Shown here one piece after another: positions 42,793 through 55,187 of a stretch of DNA of 64,000 nt; the stretch's first letter is position 1, and the number at the start of each line of letters is the position of its first letter. Source of the DNA: Phanerodontia chrysosporium (taxonomy: Eukaryota; Basidiomycota; Agaricomycetes; Polyporales; Phanerochaetaceae); the NCBI GenBank assembly GCA_001910725.1, contig MJGA01000062.1, positions 1 to 64,000 on the forward strand, read 5' to 3'. Position numbers and translations under genes: made by a program. The notes beneath the pieces were generated by a model that did no database searches, was not told the DNA's origin, and saw nothing but the letters and a program-made list of their open reading frames with translations.

Positions 42793-45749
42793 ATGAGACG
42801 ATTCATACTTTGCTTGCTGCTATGTCTAACGACCTTCACTCAAAATGCCCTTGCTTCCGTCCTGGCAATAGACTACGGCTCGGAATGGATCAAGGCCTCG
42901 TTAATGTCACCCGGCGTGCCATTCGACGTGCTACTAGATAGAAACTCGAAACGCAAGATTCAATCGACGGTGGGATGGAAGAAGGAGGACCGACTATTTG
43001 GCTCGGACGCGTTCAATATTGTAAGTCAGTCCTCGGACAGCTTACATGTCATTGCTCACAAAAGCGCAGGCTGGACGCTTTCCCTCAGATTCGTTCTCCA
43101 ACCTGAAGTACCTACAAGCCGCTCCATTTGATTCCCAGACGGTGTCCTTCTATACCTCTATTTCTACCGCGGACGTCGTCAAGACCTCTAGAGGAACGGT
43201 TGCGCTCCGTCGCTCGGACGGCACGGAATGGTCGGTCGAGGAACTCGTGGCCATGCAGCTCAGCTACGTGCGCGAGCTCGCCGAGTCGACCGCAAACGAG
43301 AAGGTCTCCGACGTCATCCTAACCATTCCGCCGTACTTTACCCAACATGAGCGCGACGCCGTGGTCGACGCCGTCGAAATCGCTGGCATGCGCACCCTCG
43401 CGCTCATCCACGACGGCACTGCGGTCGCGGTCAACTACGCCATGACGCGCTCCTTCCCAGAGGAGCCGGAGTACCACGTCATCTACGACGCCGGCGCGTC
43501 CTCGATCCGCGCGACCGTCGCCGGCTTCAGCGCTGTGCCCGGTGTGACGAAGCGGGACACCGCGACGTCGATCGCGGTCAAGGGCTTCGGCTTCGACAGG
43601 AACATCGGTGGCATCGAGCTCGACCGTCGTCTGCGTGAGATCCTCATCAACGACTTTAACAAGAAGCACAAGAAGGATATTCGGGAGGACAAGCGCGGCA
43701 TGGCAAAGCTCTGGAAGGAGGCGGGCAGGGTCAAGGCAATTCTCAGTGCAAACGCGGACGCAACTGCTTCGGTGAGGACATCTGTGGCTATTATGCGGGA
43801 CATCGATATTGACTCAGCGGCAGGTGGAGAGCATCGCGTGGGACATTGACTACCGGTCGAAGGTCACACGTACCCAATTCGAGGACGCATGCAAGGACCT
43901 GACGCTCCGCTACGCCAAGCCCATCTTTGATGCTCTCTCTCACGCTGGCCTCACCCTGGTACGTCAACTCGCGTCGCCTGCTTACCGTCCATGAAATTGA
44001 CTAGGCCACAGGACAATGTCACCAGCGTCATCCTGACCGGCGGCGCATCCCGTACTCCCATGATACAGGCGGCTGTCAAGGCAGCTGTTGGCGAGTCGAA
44101 GATTGCACTCAACGTTAATGCTGATGAGGCTGCCGTACTTGGTACGTACTGAGGCCCTGTAATTCAATATGGTCTCTGACTAGTGGGATAGGTGCCGCCC
44201 TTCATGGTGCCGGCTTGAGCCGCCAATTCAAGACGAAGGACATCCGTGTGAACGACATTGCGCCGTACGACATTCAAGTGTCGTACCAGGCAGAGACGAA
44301 ATCTGAGAACTCGAAGCCGCGCACAATCAACACACTCGTCTTCCCATCAGGCTCCAAACACGGTAGCAAGAAGACGGTATCTCTGAGACGTAAGGATGAC
44401 TTCACGCTCCAGATCAACTACAAGGGCACCCCAGTTCCGTGCGTTGAACTTTATGGCTATTGGGATGCTCCTTGAGACTGACCTACTGTTAGTGGTTACC
44501 CTACGGATCTCCTTGACGTCCACATCAAGGGCATTCCGGAAGCGTTGAAGAACCTCACCGAAGCAGGCGCAGTGGATCCTGTGATCAAGGCTACTCTGTC
44601 GCTGTCCGACTCTGGCTTTGTCTCCGTACCCGAGGCAGTGGCCTACGGCGAGATCAAGGACGACTCCATCGCTGGCAAACTGAAGGGTCTCTTCGGCGGC
44701 GCGTCCTCTTCGAGTTCGGAGACCGATAGTGAGTCCGAGACTGCTGCGCGGCCAGACCCTTCCGCGGCGAACAGCACGCTGGAAGAAAAGAAGGAGAAGC
44801 CTGCTCCCAAGGACACCATCCCGCTGGAGCTGGACGTCCAGTTCTCGTCGTTGCCTCCGATGTCGGTCGCCGAGAAGCGTGCTGCGCGAGACAGGTGCGT
44901 CTGCTCTATTTGGTATTGGATATGTGCGGGTGATAACGCATATTGCGCAGGCTCCGCGCCATCGACCTCGCCGAGGCTGCAAAGCGGCGCCACGAGGAGG
45001 CGCGCAACACGCTCGAGGGCTACCTGTACCGCCTGCGGGACCTCCTCTCGGAGGAGGGCGACACGCCGTTCCGCAAGTGTTCGAAGGAGCAGGAGCGCTC
45101 GGCCCTGGGCGAAAAGCTCGACGAGACGTTCGCGTGGCTGTCCGAGCACGGCGAGGACGCGAGCACCAGCGAGCTCGTCGAGCGCCGCACCGCTCTCGAG
45201 TAGGTGTATTCGCCAGACTATGGGGGATCATTCGTGCTGACTGGCCGGCGATTGCGCAGGAAACTCGAGTTCCCGGTCGTGCACCGGTACAAGGAGGTCG
45301 AGGCATTCCCGGTTGCGCTGAACAACAGCCAGAAGTGGAACTGGAGCACGCGGCTCTTCCTGACGGAGGCGAAGATCGCGCTGCAGGAGGGCGGCGGCGA
45401 GAGCAAGTACACGCAGGAGGAGCTCGACGCGCTCGAGAAGACGCTCAAGGAGCACGAGGTGTGGCTCAACGACGTCGTCGAGAAGCAGAAGCGCGTGCAG
45501 ATGTACGACGACCCCGCCGTCGAGAGCGCAGAGCTCTACGCGCGCGCCAAGGTCCTCGAGAACGCGCTCCAGAAGCTCGTCAAGAAGAAGGCGCCGAAGC
45601 GCAAGAAGGCCGAGAGCGCCAGCGCCAGCGCCAGCTCGAGCGGCAGCGCGGGCGCAGGTTCGAGCAGCACCGCGACGGCGAGCGGCACGAGCGGCACGGC
45701 GGCGGGCGAGCGCACGGGCACGCCGACGTCGGGGCACGACGAGCTGTGA
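42793..45749 (+). CDS. LHS1: ER lumenal Hsp70-like chaperone LHS1 (GRP170/ORP150 family)
   Basis: A large Hsp70-family protein of the ER lumen that acts as nucleotide-exchange partner of Kar2/BiP in translocation and folding. Exon 1 gives a signal peptide (MRRFILCLLLCLTTFTQNAL) and then SVLAIDYGSEWIKASLMSPG, the first phosphate-binding loop. Further ATPase-domain blocks: SDVILTIPPYFTQHERDAVV, HVIYDAGASSIRATVAGF (phosphate 2), GFGFDRNIGGIELDRRL and SVILTGGASRTPMIQAAV (adenosine motif). The substrate-binding region and a Ser/Glu-rich linker (SSSSSETDSESE) follow, then a long helical C-terminal domain (WNWSTRLFLTEAKIAL). The protein ends with HDEL, the ER-retrieval signal. About seven introns; the one at ~43771-43821 restores the frame at VESIAWDIDY. 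Length near 850-900 residues fits the family. Confidence 0.92.
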
Positions 45750-46957
45750 TCAGACGTTTCCTGGGCACACGAGACGGGCTCGCGGCGACTCTCGTATAGC
45801 GTACCACTACATTAATTTATCGGATTTCTGCACGACATGGAACGTCTGCACCCAGCTTTTTGCCCTTCCAGTGAAGACCCGCAACCAACTGCCGGGCAGC
45901 CCCCCGGTTGGACCTAGCGTGCGCGGCTTCGCGCCCCAGAACCTTAGTCTGGTGGGGATACACGTCAGACCGGGCCCCGCGTGACCTCGCATGCGGCGCG
46001 TGGCGCGTGGCGCGCGCGAGACGACCTCTCTGGGCGGACGTAAAGAAACGCAGTCTTTGGGATGGGCGGCAGCGTACATCCAGCTTACGAGCGGGGTCCC
46101 GTCGACGCACACATGGGCCAGGTCCTGACACACAACAGCAGCCCCGAAAAAAACAGCGCGGGCCGCCGCTGCGCACTCTGTTGCCAACGCGGGTGTGGAG
46201 GCTCCAGCGAAGCCGATGGCGCGCTCGGACGGACGTAAGCAAGACGAGAGGTAAGGACACACACACACACGTCAGCTTTTAGTAAGTGGGGACCGTTGCT
46301 ACGATGAATAGGTGGGCCCATGCGGGCCGCGATGCAGGATCGATACAAGTTGCGCAGATACAGACAGATGCTAATTATAGGAGGAGATTGCGAGAGGGGA
46401 AGGTGGGGGGGAATGCGATGGGCGGCGGCACAGAACGAGATTGGGCGATGTGGGAAGACGGAGATGGGGCGAGAGAAAAATATATGAGATGGGCGAGCGA
46501 CGATTGGGGGCGCAGATGCGGTAGCTACTATGAAGGTGGGAACAGAAGAGACAAGTGAGACACGGTATTGCGAGCGAGATGAGAACGAAGACGGAAGGGG
46601 AAAATGCGATCGGGAGCGGTAAGGGTCTTCATTAACTACAACAATGCGAGTCCGTTGGATCCATATGCGGGTGGGGGTGCGGTGTCGTGCCCACCCTGTG
46701 GCGCCTGCTGACCCCGTCGGGTGACAGCGCGCGTGTGTCTGGTGCGCAGGGCCAAGGCCCGGCCGGGCGTGGCGTCTGTTGCAGCACGATGCTGTCGCCG
46801 CGCCAGCAAGACGGCGCGGACGTGGCTCGGCGTCCCGCGCGCGGGAGCACCTGGATGGTGTGTGTGGTTGTCCACGGTATGGCATGAAGGCCTCACCGGG
46901 CGAGGGCGTGTGTATGCGTGGTTTTGGGGTGGAGGAAAAGGGCGTGCGCGCGGGGGC
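45750..46957. other. Intergenic DNA with a CA microsatellite
   Basis: About 1.2 kb between two 3' ends. It contains a short (CA) repeat at about 46258-46273. Short frames are present on both strands without support. Confidence 0.5.
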
Positions 46958-47497
46958 CTACGCCTCCTCTTCGGAGATGGACGAGAGCGAGGACATGGAC
47001 GACGTGCGTGACGACGCGCGCAGGTGGCGCGAGGCCGCGGGACGGGTGTTGGGTGGCGACGCGGGTGCCCAGCGCGCGGCTGCCGGGGAGGTGGAGTAAA
47101 TAATCTCGGGCTCTGCGTCCGCCTCGTCGTCCTCGTCAATTGTACGTAATGAGTCGGCATCAGAGGACCTGCTCAGCGCAGGGCTGGCGGAACCCTGTTT
47201 GCGCGTCAGCACTCGCGGTCCGGGATGCAGAGGGGGAAGGGCACACACCTCGGAGGCGTCCTGGATCCAGGCGTTGATCCTGTGCGAGAACTCGCGCTTG
47301 CGGAGGAACTCTGCGCGTGCGCGCCGCTGCTCAGACGTCTCGACGAAGGGCTGCAGGCGGCCGCGGTGGTCGTACTGCACGGTGTTGGCGGCGGCGGCCC
47401 AGGGCGAGTAGGCCATGGGGAAGTCGTATGGCGAGGGCTGCTTGCGCGGGGCAGCGATGAAGAGGGGCGTTGCGGAGGAGGATGCGAATGCGTTCAT
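46958..47497 (-). CDS. Unrecognised ~160-180-aa protein, possibly spliced
   Basis: The frame reads MNAFASSSATPLFIAAPRKQ at the start, then SPYDFPMAYSPWAAAANTVQ, a basic helix EQRRARAEFLRKREFSHRIN and AWIQDASEV; the C-terminal half is Ser-rich and acidic and ends SSLSSISEEEA. A 54-bp segment just after DASE has perfect intron signals (GTGTGT donor, GCTGACG branch, AAACAG acceptor) but is in frame and open, so the protein is either 179 or 161 residues. A TATATAA element lies 67 bp before the start. The helical segment with WIQDASE may be the only folded part. Function unknown. Confidence 0.55.
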   Translation of the reverse strand: MNAFASSSATPLFIAAPRKQPSPYDFPMAYSPWAAAANTVQYDHRGRLQPFVETSEQRRARAEFLRKREFSHRINAWIQDASEVCALPPLHPGPRVLTRKQGSASPALSRSSDADSLRTIDEDDEADAEPEIIYSTSPAAARWAPASPPNTRPAASRHLRASSRTSSMSSLSSISEEEA

Positions 47498-49333
47498 GGC
47501 TCTGGGCGGTGCGAGAGGGGGATACGAGGGGGTGAGGCGGGGCGGACGAGCGGGCGGGGGAGGTTATATAGGGATGGCTCGCGGCGGGCGGCTGAGTCAG
47601 GTCTGGGCCCTGGGGCAACGACGTTGCAGTTTCGCGGACAGACCCAATCGCCTCGGCAAAAGCGGCTACGCGTCCCAATCCGGCAGCGCGTTAGGGGTCA
47701 CCCGACAACGGGCGCCTCCCTGCTGCGGCACACCCACCGGGGCACAACGCGACGGCCGCGGCACACACAGCGACGTAAACATGACGGCGAGCAATGGCGA
47801 GCTCAGCCGCGTAAGCCTCCTTGCATGCCCGCCCCGCGCAGCGCTGACTCTCCCCTCGCCGACGCTGACTCAGCGGGGCCCATGACTCAGCTCGCAGAGC
47901 GGCGGTAGCAGCTGCAAGGCCCTGCGCTCCCCGGCCCTCGCTCGGCGCGGCGTTTCACCAAACGCACAGATGTGGCGAGGGCCGTGCCCAAACGCAGCAG
48001 CCGCCATCGCGGCCCCCGCGCGGAGCCAGCGTTATCGCCTCTATCGACCCCTTCCACGGCCCTTCGCCGCACCAGGCGGCCTATCGCGACGTTCCTGAGC
48101 AGCGACAGAACACGTCCAAGGAAGAACAGGAGTCACGGACGCGAAGCGGGGCGGTGCGGCCTGCTTGCGACTCCTTCGCCGCGGAACCAATTTCCCCGAG
48201 GCCCGCTTGGTCAAGGCTTGGAGCCTGCAGATGTATACATCAGAGACCGCGAGACGGATGACGGTGAGCCTCACCTCCCATGCCGAGTCTATCAGATGTA
48301 TCAACTCCACGAGTTCTGCGCCTCGTGTGCCTCCCCATCGGATGCTGGTGCGGTCTCTTGGGATGCGCGAGCGGAAAAGATAGCAAAGCGCCCAACGCAG
48401 CTAGAAGCCACGTGGCATACACTTTACACTTGCTCCTTTCCGCACCGGTCTAGACCGTTTTGCCACTGTTTTTGTGGCGAATCGTACTCACAAAGGGGGT
48501 TACTTCAGGAAGAAAACCAAGCACTCGTTTATTTCTGCAAGAACTCGCCTCTTTAGGTCGCCTGTGTCTAGACCCCGGTACTGCCGCGATTTGTGGAGCC
48601 TCTGGTATCATCGAGGGTGCCGCTGCGGACGTCCAGACTTTGTTTAGAACAATACAGAGGCAGTGTACACTCGACAGGGGATTTCATCATCGGGGTAGCG
48701 ACGCGTCGGGCCAAACGCGCACCAGCGATGTGCGGCACCGAGCGAAGACGCCTGGCGTTTCGGTCGCCGGAGTTTGGCACCCTCTCTCGACAGGTTGCAG
48801 CGTCCGGAGCGTCGGTCCTGGCATCTCGCTCAGTATCTCGACGTTTTGGCACAGACACCGGATCGCTGGCAGGGAAAAGGGGCTGCATGCTCAGCCTACG
48901 TCGACGAGATATCGGGCCAAGAAGCCAAAGCTAAGCCGAGCACTACTTACTCACCACTCTTGGCCAAAACGTACTGTTTCTGTCCGGACATCCCTTCCCA
49001 GGACTTCGAGCGCGATGACGGGATCTCAATGGAACAAATCGCCACCAGGAAGATTCCATGATGCCCCCCGTGTCCATCGCAGACAAGCGCAGCGCGACGC
49101 AAGCTCCGGACGACACAGCACCTTACTGATTTACGCGCAGGCGAGTAAAGCTGCCGACCGCTCCATGCACCGACAGACACACGCCACGGACCTGCGGAGA
49201 AATATATCACAATGCAAACGGAACATGTGCTGTACACCCAGGTCTGTATCGACACCCAAGCTCCGAGTCGTGCTCACGGCATCCCGCACACCCAAACGCG
49301 GACCGGGCCTGGCTTCGGCGCCACACGCGCACC
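47498..49333. other. Long intergenic region, no supported gene
   Basis: About 1.8 kb apart from the TATA box near its left end. A + strand frame of 411 codons starts at 48460 but has low-complexity composition, no motif, and overlaps the 3' exon of the next gene in antisense. I see nothing else. Confidence 0.45.
47564..47570 (-). promoter_or_regulatory. TATA box of the gene ending at 47497
   Basis: TATATAA on the minus strand, 67 bp before the start codon. Confidence 0.6.
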
Positions 49334-50367
49334 CTACGACGTGGCGTCCGCACCCGGCAGAGCGTTTCCCGCACCCCCACACCCGGGCTCCGGGCCCGTC
49401 GGACGAGGACGCTCGTCCGCGCGGCCGCCTGCAGGCACCCCCACGCGCTCGCGCACTGGCCCGGGCACGAACTCCGGCGCGTCGGCGCGCAGCCGCATGT
49501 GCGCCTCGGGGGCTTCTGTCGCAGACGCGGCAGACGCGGCAGATGCGGCAGACGCGATCGAGCTCGCGGACGACGACGGCGCGAGCTCGAGGGCGGTGCA
49601 CACCGGGTTGCCGGTGCGCGCGAGCGACGGCGGCGGCGGCAGCCCGGCCAGGTACCGTGCAGCGTACGCGCTGCGATCCCGGCTGCCGTCGCTAGCCGAG
49701 GGCTGATCAGCATCCGCGCGTGCAAGCGAGGACGCGACAGGCGAGGCGCGTCCGGCACCGCCCGCGTCGTGACGCGATTGCTCGAGCAGGTGCAAGGGGT
49801 AGCTCGGCCGAGCGGTCTCGTAGACGATCGCGCGGCGCGCCGCGGGCCTGGGCACGCAGAACCTCAGCGGGGAGAGTGCGGGCAGGCGTGTCTCGGAGGA
49901 CCAGGAGACGGACGACGGGAGGGGCTTTCTGACGCTCGACGCGCCGGCTTTGAGGATCGAGCGCGGCGTGTTGGCGGGGGCGCGTGTGGGAGTAACATTC
50001 TGCAGCTGGCTGAAGGCGTGTCGGTACGCTACGAAGGATGAGTACGCATGTTTGGGTCGTTCGAGGTCTGCGACGTACCCGGTGTTATAATGTTGCTGTG
50101 TGCTAATAGATACTCCTCCAGTGCGGCGTTCACGTTCGCCGCTATCCCCCCGGCTTCCTGCAGGGCTTGTTGTTTTCGAGCAGTGACCTTTGCGACAATC
50201 TGCTCTAAAGAAGGTCCAGCGCTCCTGACAGGCATCGAGAGAGGCTCTTCCGGAGTGTGTCGCTCTAGCGCAGATCCTTGGTCCTGCCTCCAGGAGAGAT
50301 CTTCGGGCTGCCCAGAAGGCGCGAGCTGGGTCGTTGAAGAGAATGCAGACGTCGCTAGTGTAGTCAT
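49334..50367 (-). CDS. Unrecognised Ser/Ala-rich protein, two exons
   Basis: Exon 1 starts MTTLATSAFSSTTQLAPSGQ and contains a helical segment, LEQIVAKVTARKQQALQEAG, then NAALEEYLLAHSNII. A 50-bp intron (GTACGT..TTCGTAG) joins it to YRHAFSQLQNVTPTRAPANT. The second exon has SILKAGASSVRKPLPSSVSW and a long Ser/Ala/Pro-rich end with an SAASAASAASA tract that corresponds to four 9-bp DNA repeats at 49521-49556. The splice is needed to move from one long open frame to the other. Start could instead be 50466. Probably disordered; function unknown. Confidence 0.5.
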
Positions 50368-51189
50368 TGAGAAGGTAGCCGAGAGTATCTCAAGTGTAGA
50401 CCAGATGAGACTGCAAAAAGAGGTGTCCTGAAGGCAGGTGTCGCAGGGAGAACGGTAGCCACGCACAGCGTAGAGTTGAAGAGAGATGTTGAACGTCGCC
50501 TAGAGTCGACGAGGTCTCTTTTGAAGGTACCGGAGGTTGCCGCGGCCTTCTCGGTTGTCGATCACAGAAGAGTCGTCTGCCTTTCTGGCTTTGCCACAAA
50601 GATGGCGTCCTCGTGCATGTTTGAGCGTGGCCGCAAGTGACTATATGCAGTCTTTAATGCTGTGGTGTGGGCTGTGCCATAAACGAGGCATTACCGACTC
50701 TCTTCAATGGCTCCAATTCCCTCAAAGCGATCATCCTGCAGGCCGTTGTGAACTTCACAAGTGTGAAGGGTGGGACCGTCGTTGGCGCCCCACACTTGCC
50801 ATGGTGTCGTTCTACACAGTTATACTAGTTAAGGCAGCTGCATATTGTCCAGAAACGTGAATGCGCACCATGACAATACGATCACAGCCTTTGTCGTGAA
50901 GACATCAGCTGTACAGCAACAACCCAAGTTGAGGTAGCTATTTGGGTAAATCCCTCCTCTCATTTCTCTCTTCCCTTTCGCTCCCTCGTTTGCCCTGGTC
51001 AACCCTGGACGACAGCCGGGGCGAGGTGCCGCGCCGCCTTCGGCAGCACAGCCCTTGCCATGACTTGATTACCCAAGTTGACGCGCTCAAAAGCATGTAT
51101 CTTCCGCACTGGGCACCAGGGACCGGCATAATGGCAGCCACTCCCAGCACATATTGCGCAGCCTGTGGTGGTAAAGAGGCGGTTTATAG
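50368..51189. other. Intergenic DNA, no supported gene
   Basis: About 820 bp; only short frames without support. Confidence 0.45.
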
Positions 51190-52118
51190 CGTTCCATAGG
51201 GTATCAAATCGGGCTGTTAGCCTCAGGGCCGGCTGCGGGCAGGGATTGGTGGTGAACGTTCTTGAGAAAGGAATATTGGGCGCTTTCACGCGCGACGCGT
51301 CTCTTTCCAAACCACCGTCCGGGTCTAAGATCCTCGGATGCAACCGACGGCGTCTTGGCCCCCTGACATCTCTCGCCATAGTATGGGTAGCAGCACTAGC
51401 CTGTGAAGCTGACCCGGACTACCGAGGTGGCAGTAAATCCGGACCTAATCTCTACCGCAGCGTGCGAGACTTTTTCTGTCGCCATCCTCGTAAGTCATCG
51501 TCGGTGTATTAGCGGCGTCCTCTAATTTACTTTTATACATCCTATAATATCTGTGTTTCTTGTCCGCAACCGCCATGTTCACCGTATAGCACCCTATCGT
51601 GTCCCTCTCGCTGCTGTCCACGCGTCTCCTCGCTGCGGTCATGGCGCGATCCTCTGAAGCCGACTCCCTCGGCATTAGAGCGCCTGTGCTCTACGATTCG
51701 CCTGGAGCGTGGACATCGGGATCCGACAGCACATGCGGAATCGGCCTACGGCACAGGTGAACGCGTTAGCCAAGATCAGCTCCGGAATCTACGAGATACC
51801 TTTCAATAGCGCGTGCAGGCCGCCCCATTGAAATGTTAGGTGCTGAGTAGCGCTAGTGGTGTCATGCAAATGGCCGTGGATGACCATCCTTTCTCCAAGC
51901 ATAATCTTCGGTCCAATAAAGCCAGGTGCAACAGCCTCTTTATATACCGGTACCTCCGAAATGGCACGCACGCCCTCACGCTTACGCTTGTCGGTTTTGA
52001 CCCAGATGTCGCGAAGAACGCGATCTCTGGCGACGGAGCGGGTTCGATAGCGCCGGTGCTACACTTGACAGACATTGTGTATGTCATCCTCCAGCCGTTC
52101 GTCTGCTGGGACAGCTGA
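51190..52118 (+). pseudogene. Pseudogenised tandem copy of the membrane-protein gene at 53603
   Basis: Both the promoter (from about 51190; matching about 53165) and the coding part align with the downstream gene at an offset of roughly 2.03 kb. The start codon survives at 51575, but codon 5, CAG in the intact gene, is TAG here (51587-51589). More frame changes follow, and the transmembrane and cytoplasmic exons are absent. A 92-codon frame (51840-52118) still keeps the ectodomain block with SGVMQMAVDDHPFSKHNLRS and NGTHALTLTLVGFDPDVAKN, but lacks a signal peptide of its own. Confidence 0.8.
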
Positions 52119-53164
52119 CGCCGCCGTGGTGACAGATGTTACACCCCTGGTGCGCCCACCGAGACCGGTGCACGTGGGTCTCGTAGATCAAGCAATGGAT
52201 TAGTGGTTCGTACTCTCCGCCTTCCCCACACCGTCAAGCGCGGAATGGCTTGCTCACCTTGTTCTACGAAGAAACTTAGGATAGCCTTTCTGCGCACGCT
52301 CTAGTCAAGAACGCCGGGTCTGCCCGTCGACCCTCAGTGCTGGCCTGCACATCGCCGCTTCGTGCTCACTATTCACCGCCCCATGCCATACTCTTGCTCT
52401 GCCCTTACCTCCTGTCCTGTCTGATGCCCTTCTCGTTCCCGTTGTCCCCCCTCTGGATGCATTCTCTACACATATGACTGAATGGCTGGCAATACCTGCG
52501 ATCCAGTCACAGGGGTTCTCTCAAATTCGTGTGTTCCTGCTATTCACATGCTCTTCAACTGTGTTGGGTACATAGCTCAACCTAGAGAATTAGATAAAAA
52601 TAACGAAGATATTTTGCTGTTAATAGCAGCCCCACTCAGCGAAGGCCACCTGGTAGCTCTTGTGCATCTGCGCGGGTCCTGTTTGCGATTTGTCATGTTG
52701 TCTTTCTCACCGCAAAACGCGCTAAACGCCACATCAAATAGCACATGTCGTGGCGGATATAAAAATTGCCATGTACACTCACCTCCATGCTCTTGTTCAA
52801 CAAATACAGGAGTTGATCCTCAAGTCTCTTTTGCCGCGAACAGCCGTGGATGTCCTCTTATTGAGCAACGCTCCGGCGGGCCGCCATGGATGGGATGTAA
52901 GTGTGAATGTGAAGACCAACGTTCGTGCCGATGCCACATTCACTTCGTCTTTTCCCACAGCTCAAGGTTTCATGTTGGGTGTAACTACGTGCCAGCAAAA
53001 CAACAGGGCCTCGATCGCAAAGGCAGTGGTCACACAACACCGACGCCAGTCACTTGCCTCGAGACACATGCGTCTTCCGCAGTGGAGCGTCGTAAAATTC
53101 CCGGACGGCGACCATTCCCCGCACGCAACCCAAAGCTGGAGACGGTGCTGACGAGTAAGAGTGT
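52119..53164. other. Intergenic DNA between the tandem copies
   Basis: About 1.05 kb, AT-richer than the surroundings. It contains a 298-codon and a 133-codon frame on the + strand. The longer one runs into the duplicated promoter of the next gene and is not considered coding. Confidence 0.45.
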
Positions 53165-53602
53165 GTCGTTCCCTAGGGTGTCGAGTCGGCTGGAAGTTAC
53201 GAGGCTGCGGGCAGGGGTTGGTGTGAATGCAGGCGAGATAGAGTTGGGCGCTAAAGCGCGCGACGCCTCCCTTCCCAAACCACCATCCCCGCCTGAAACA
53301 TTCTTTGCTCAGCCCCGTCTTGGCCTCTTGACCGCTGTTACCACAGGTTGTGCAGAGATAGAGGCCTCACTAGGCTAGGGCTGCCGTGCATGTCAAGATG
53401 AAACTGGACTAGCGGGATGAGGGCGACGATAGAGTGAGGTGAGGTCATTGATGCTCACGACCCTATCTCTATCGCGGCGTGCGAGACTGTTTCCATTGGT
53501 GCACTCCTCACTCCTCCCGGCGTGGGATCCCACGCGTCCAAGGCGCTCGCCGTCCCGCTATAACCTGTCCCAGGCACCCTGTCGCCCTTGGCCGCTGCCG
53601 CC

Positions 53603-54672
53603 ATGTTCCCCGTCCAGCTCTCTGCCGTCCTACTCTCGCTGCTGTCCGCGCACCTCCTCACCTCGGTCGCGGCACAGTCTTCGGAGCCCATCTCCATCGA
53701 CTTCTACACGGATGTCCTCTACAACCCGCCCGATGCGTGGACGTCGGGGATCAACAGCAATTGCGGCATGGATCACTGGACGGCGGAGGTGAACGCGTCC
53801 GCCAAGATCAACTTTGTCGGTGCGTCTGTAGCTCCTCTACAGTCTGAAGCCCTTCATGGAAACAACGCGTACAGGCAACCGCATCCAGGTGTCTGGCGTG
53901 CAGAACAATGCGAGCGGCATCATGCAGATGGTCATGGATGATCAACCCCCGCAGGAGCTGAACCTCTGGTCAAAGGACGTCGAATGCAACCTCTTCGTCG
54001 ACTGGTACCTCGGCAACGGCACACATACTTTGACCCTGACCCTCCTTGGCCTCGACCCCATCGTCGCGGGGACCCCGCTCCCCGGCAACGAAGCCGGCGC
54101 GACCGCGCCTGTAATGCACCTCACGGATATTGTGTATGTCATCTATCGGCCGCTCATCTGATGAGACCTTTTGACACTGGTTGTTTCACAGATATTGGGT
54201 CCCAGATGCGGCCAACGAGACGACGTCCTCAACCTCCATGGCCGGAGACCTCTCGTCGAGCCACAAGAACGTCGCCGCAATCGTAGCAGGCACTGTGTGC
54301 GGCGTGCTCGGTCTCGCGGGGGTCGTGCTCGGCGCGGTCTTGCTGTGGAAGAAGCGCGCTGTCCGCAGGGGTAAGACTCCTTTCCGCCCCCATCAGATGT
54401 CCTATTTTCGCTGACACACGCAAGCAGATCGCCACAAGTTCAATCCGAACACGGTGTACATCACTGAGCTATCACCGCGCACGGCGACGACGCCCCCGGA
54501 CTCGGCGACCAAGTTCGGCACGTACGCACGTTTCGACGACGACCTCGAGACCAAGTCTGTCGACGCCAAGAGTGGTGGGCTCACTGTCCCCGACCTGGAA
54601 TACAACCCATCCCGCACGGGCCTGCGCTCGCGCTCGCGGTCCCCCATGCCCGATCGCAAACCCGCGCCATGA
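53603..54672 (+). CDS. Type I membrane protein with N-terminal ectodomain (signal peptide, one TM helix)
   Basis: Exon 1: signal peptide MFPVQLSAVLLSLLSAHLLT, then a polar ectodomain with NPPDAWTSGINSNCGMDHWT and the glycosylation site NAS. Exon 2, after a ~55-bp intron, reads NRIQVSGVQNNASGIMQMVM and NGTHTLTLTLLGLDPIVAGT. A third exon starts near YWVPDAANETTSS and holds one TM helix, AAIVAGTVCGVLGLAGVVLG, then WKKRAVRR stop-transfer residues. The last exon is a cytoplasmic tail, HKFNPNTVYITELSPRTATT, rich in Ser/Pro and ending SPMPDRKPAP. The ectodomain looks like the beta-rich ligand/cell-wall sensor domains common in agaricomycete single-TM proteins. No enzymatic motif is visible. A broken copy lies 2 kb upstream. 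Confidence 0.75.
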
Positions 54673-55187
54673 GGCATGTGGTTCTCGGTTTCGCAAGCGT
54701 GCTTGACATAGCAGCGTTTTAGTCCCACGTCTCGCCCTTGTCTTCGGCCTGCTCTAGCCGCGCTGTCAGCTAGAAGGCCAGTTTACGTCTGGCATACAAC
54801 CACGATCACCCTCGTTCACGGCCCGTCCTCACCTTCCCTTCGCTGTCCGCCTGCTTTTTATTCTTGCTCAATCTGTATCAACAACATCTTGCGGATTCTC
54901 TTGTGTTCTATCTATCTTGTTCTTTTCTGGTTCAGTGTGCTTTCACAGTCCTTGTTGTACTTATGTACTATATCTTTATGTACAAACCCCTCTAGCGCGC
55001 CCACATCGTCGTGGTGACGTCTCACGCTATATATAACTCCTCGTGCCTTCCATCCGCGCTGCCGCGGTATGTATGAAGATCTCATGCGGCGCAAACACGG
55101 AGCAGGTGCGTCTATCATCCTCTCGGGGCAATCCCGGACTTAGCGGAAGAGACAGAAGGGGCTATCAAGCGCGGCTTTGCGGGGCGG
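54673..55187. other. Convergent intergenic region
   Basis: About 515 bp, pyrimidine-rich after the membrane-protein stop. Nothing supported. Confidence 0.5.

Noticed and set aside
48460..49695. A 411-codon + strand frame
   Set aside because: No promoter, motif or plausible composition; its end overlaps the 3' exon of the minus-strand gene at 49334.
52482..53378. A 298-codon + strand frame rich in Cys
   Set aside because: It runs through the duplicated promoter of the membrane-protein gene; the copy upstream has no such frame, and the composition looks random.
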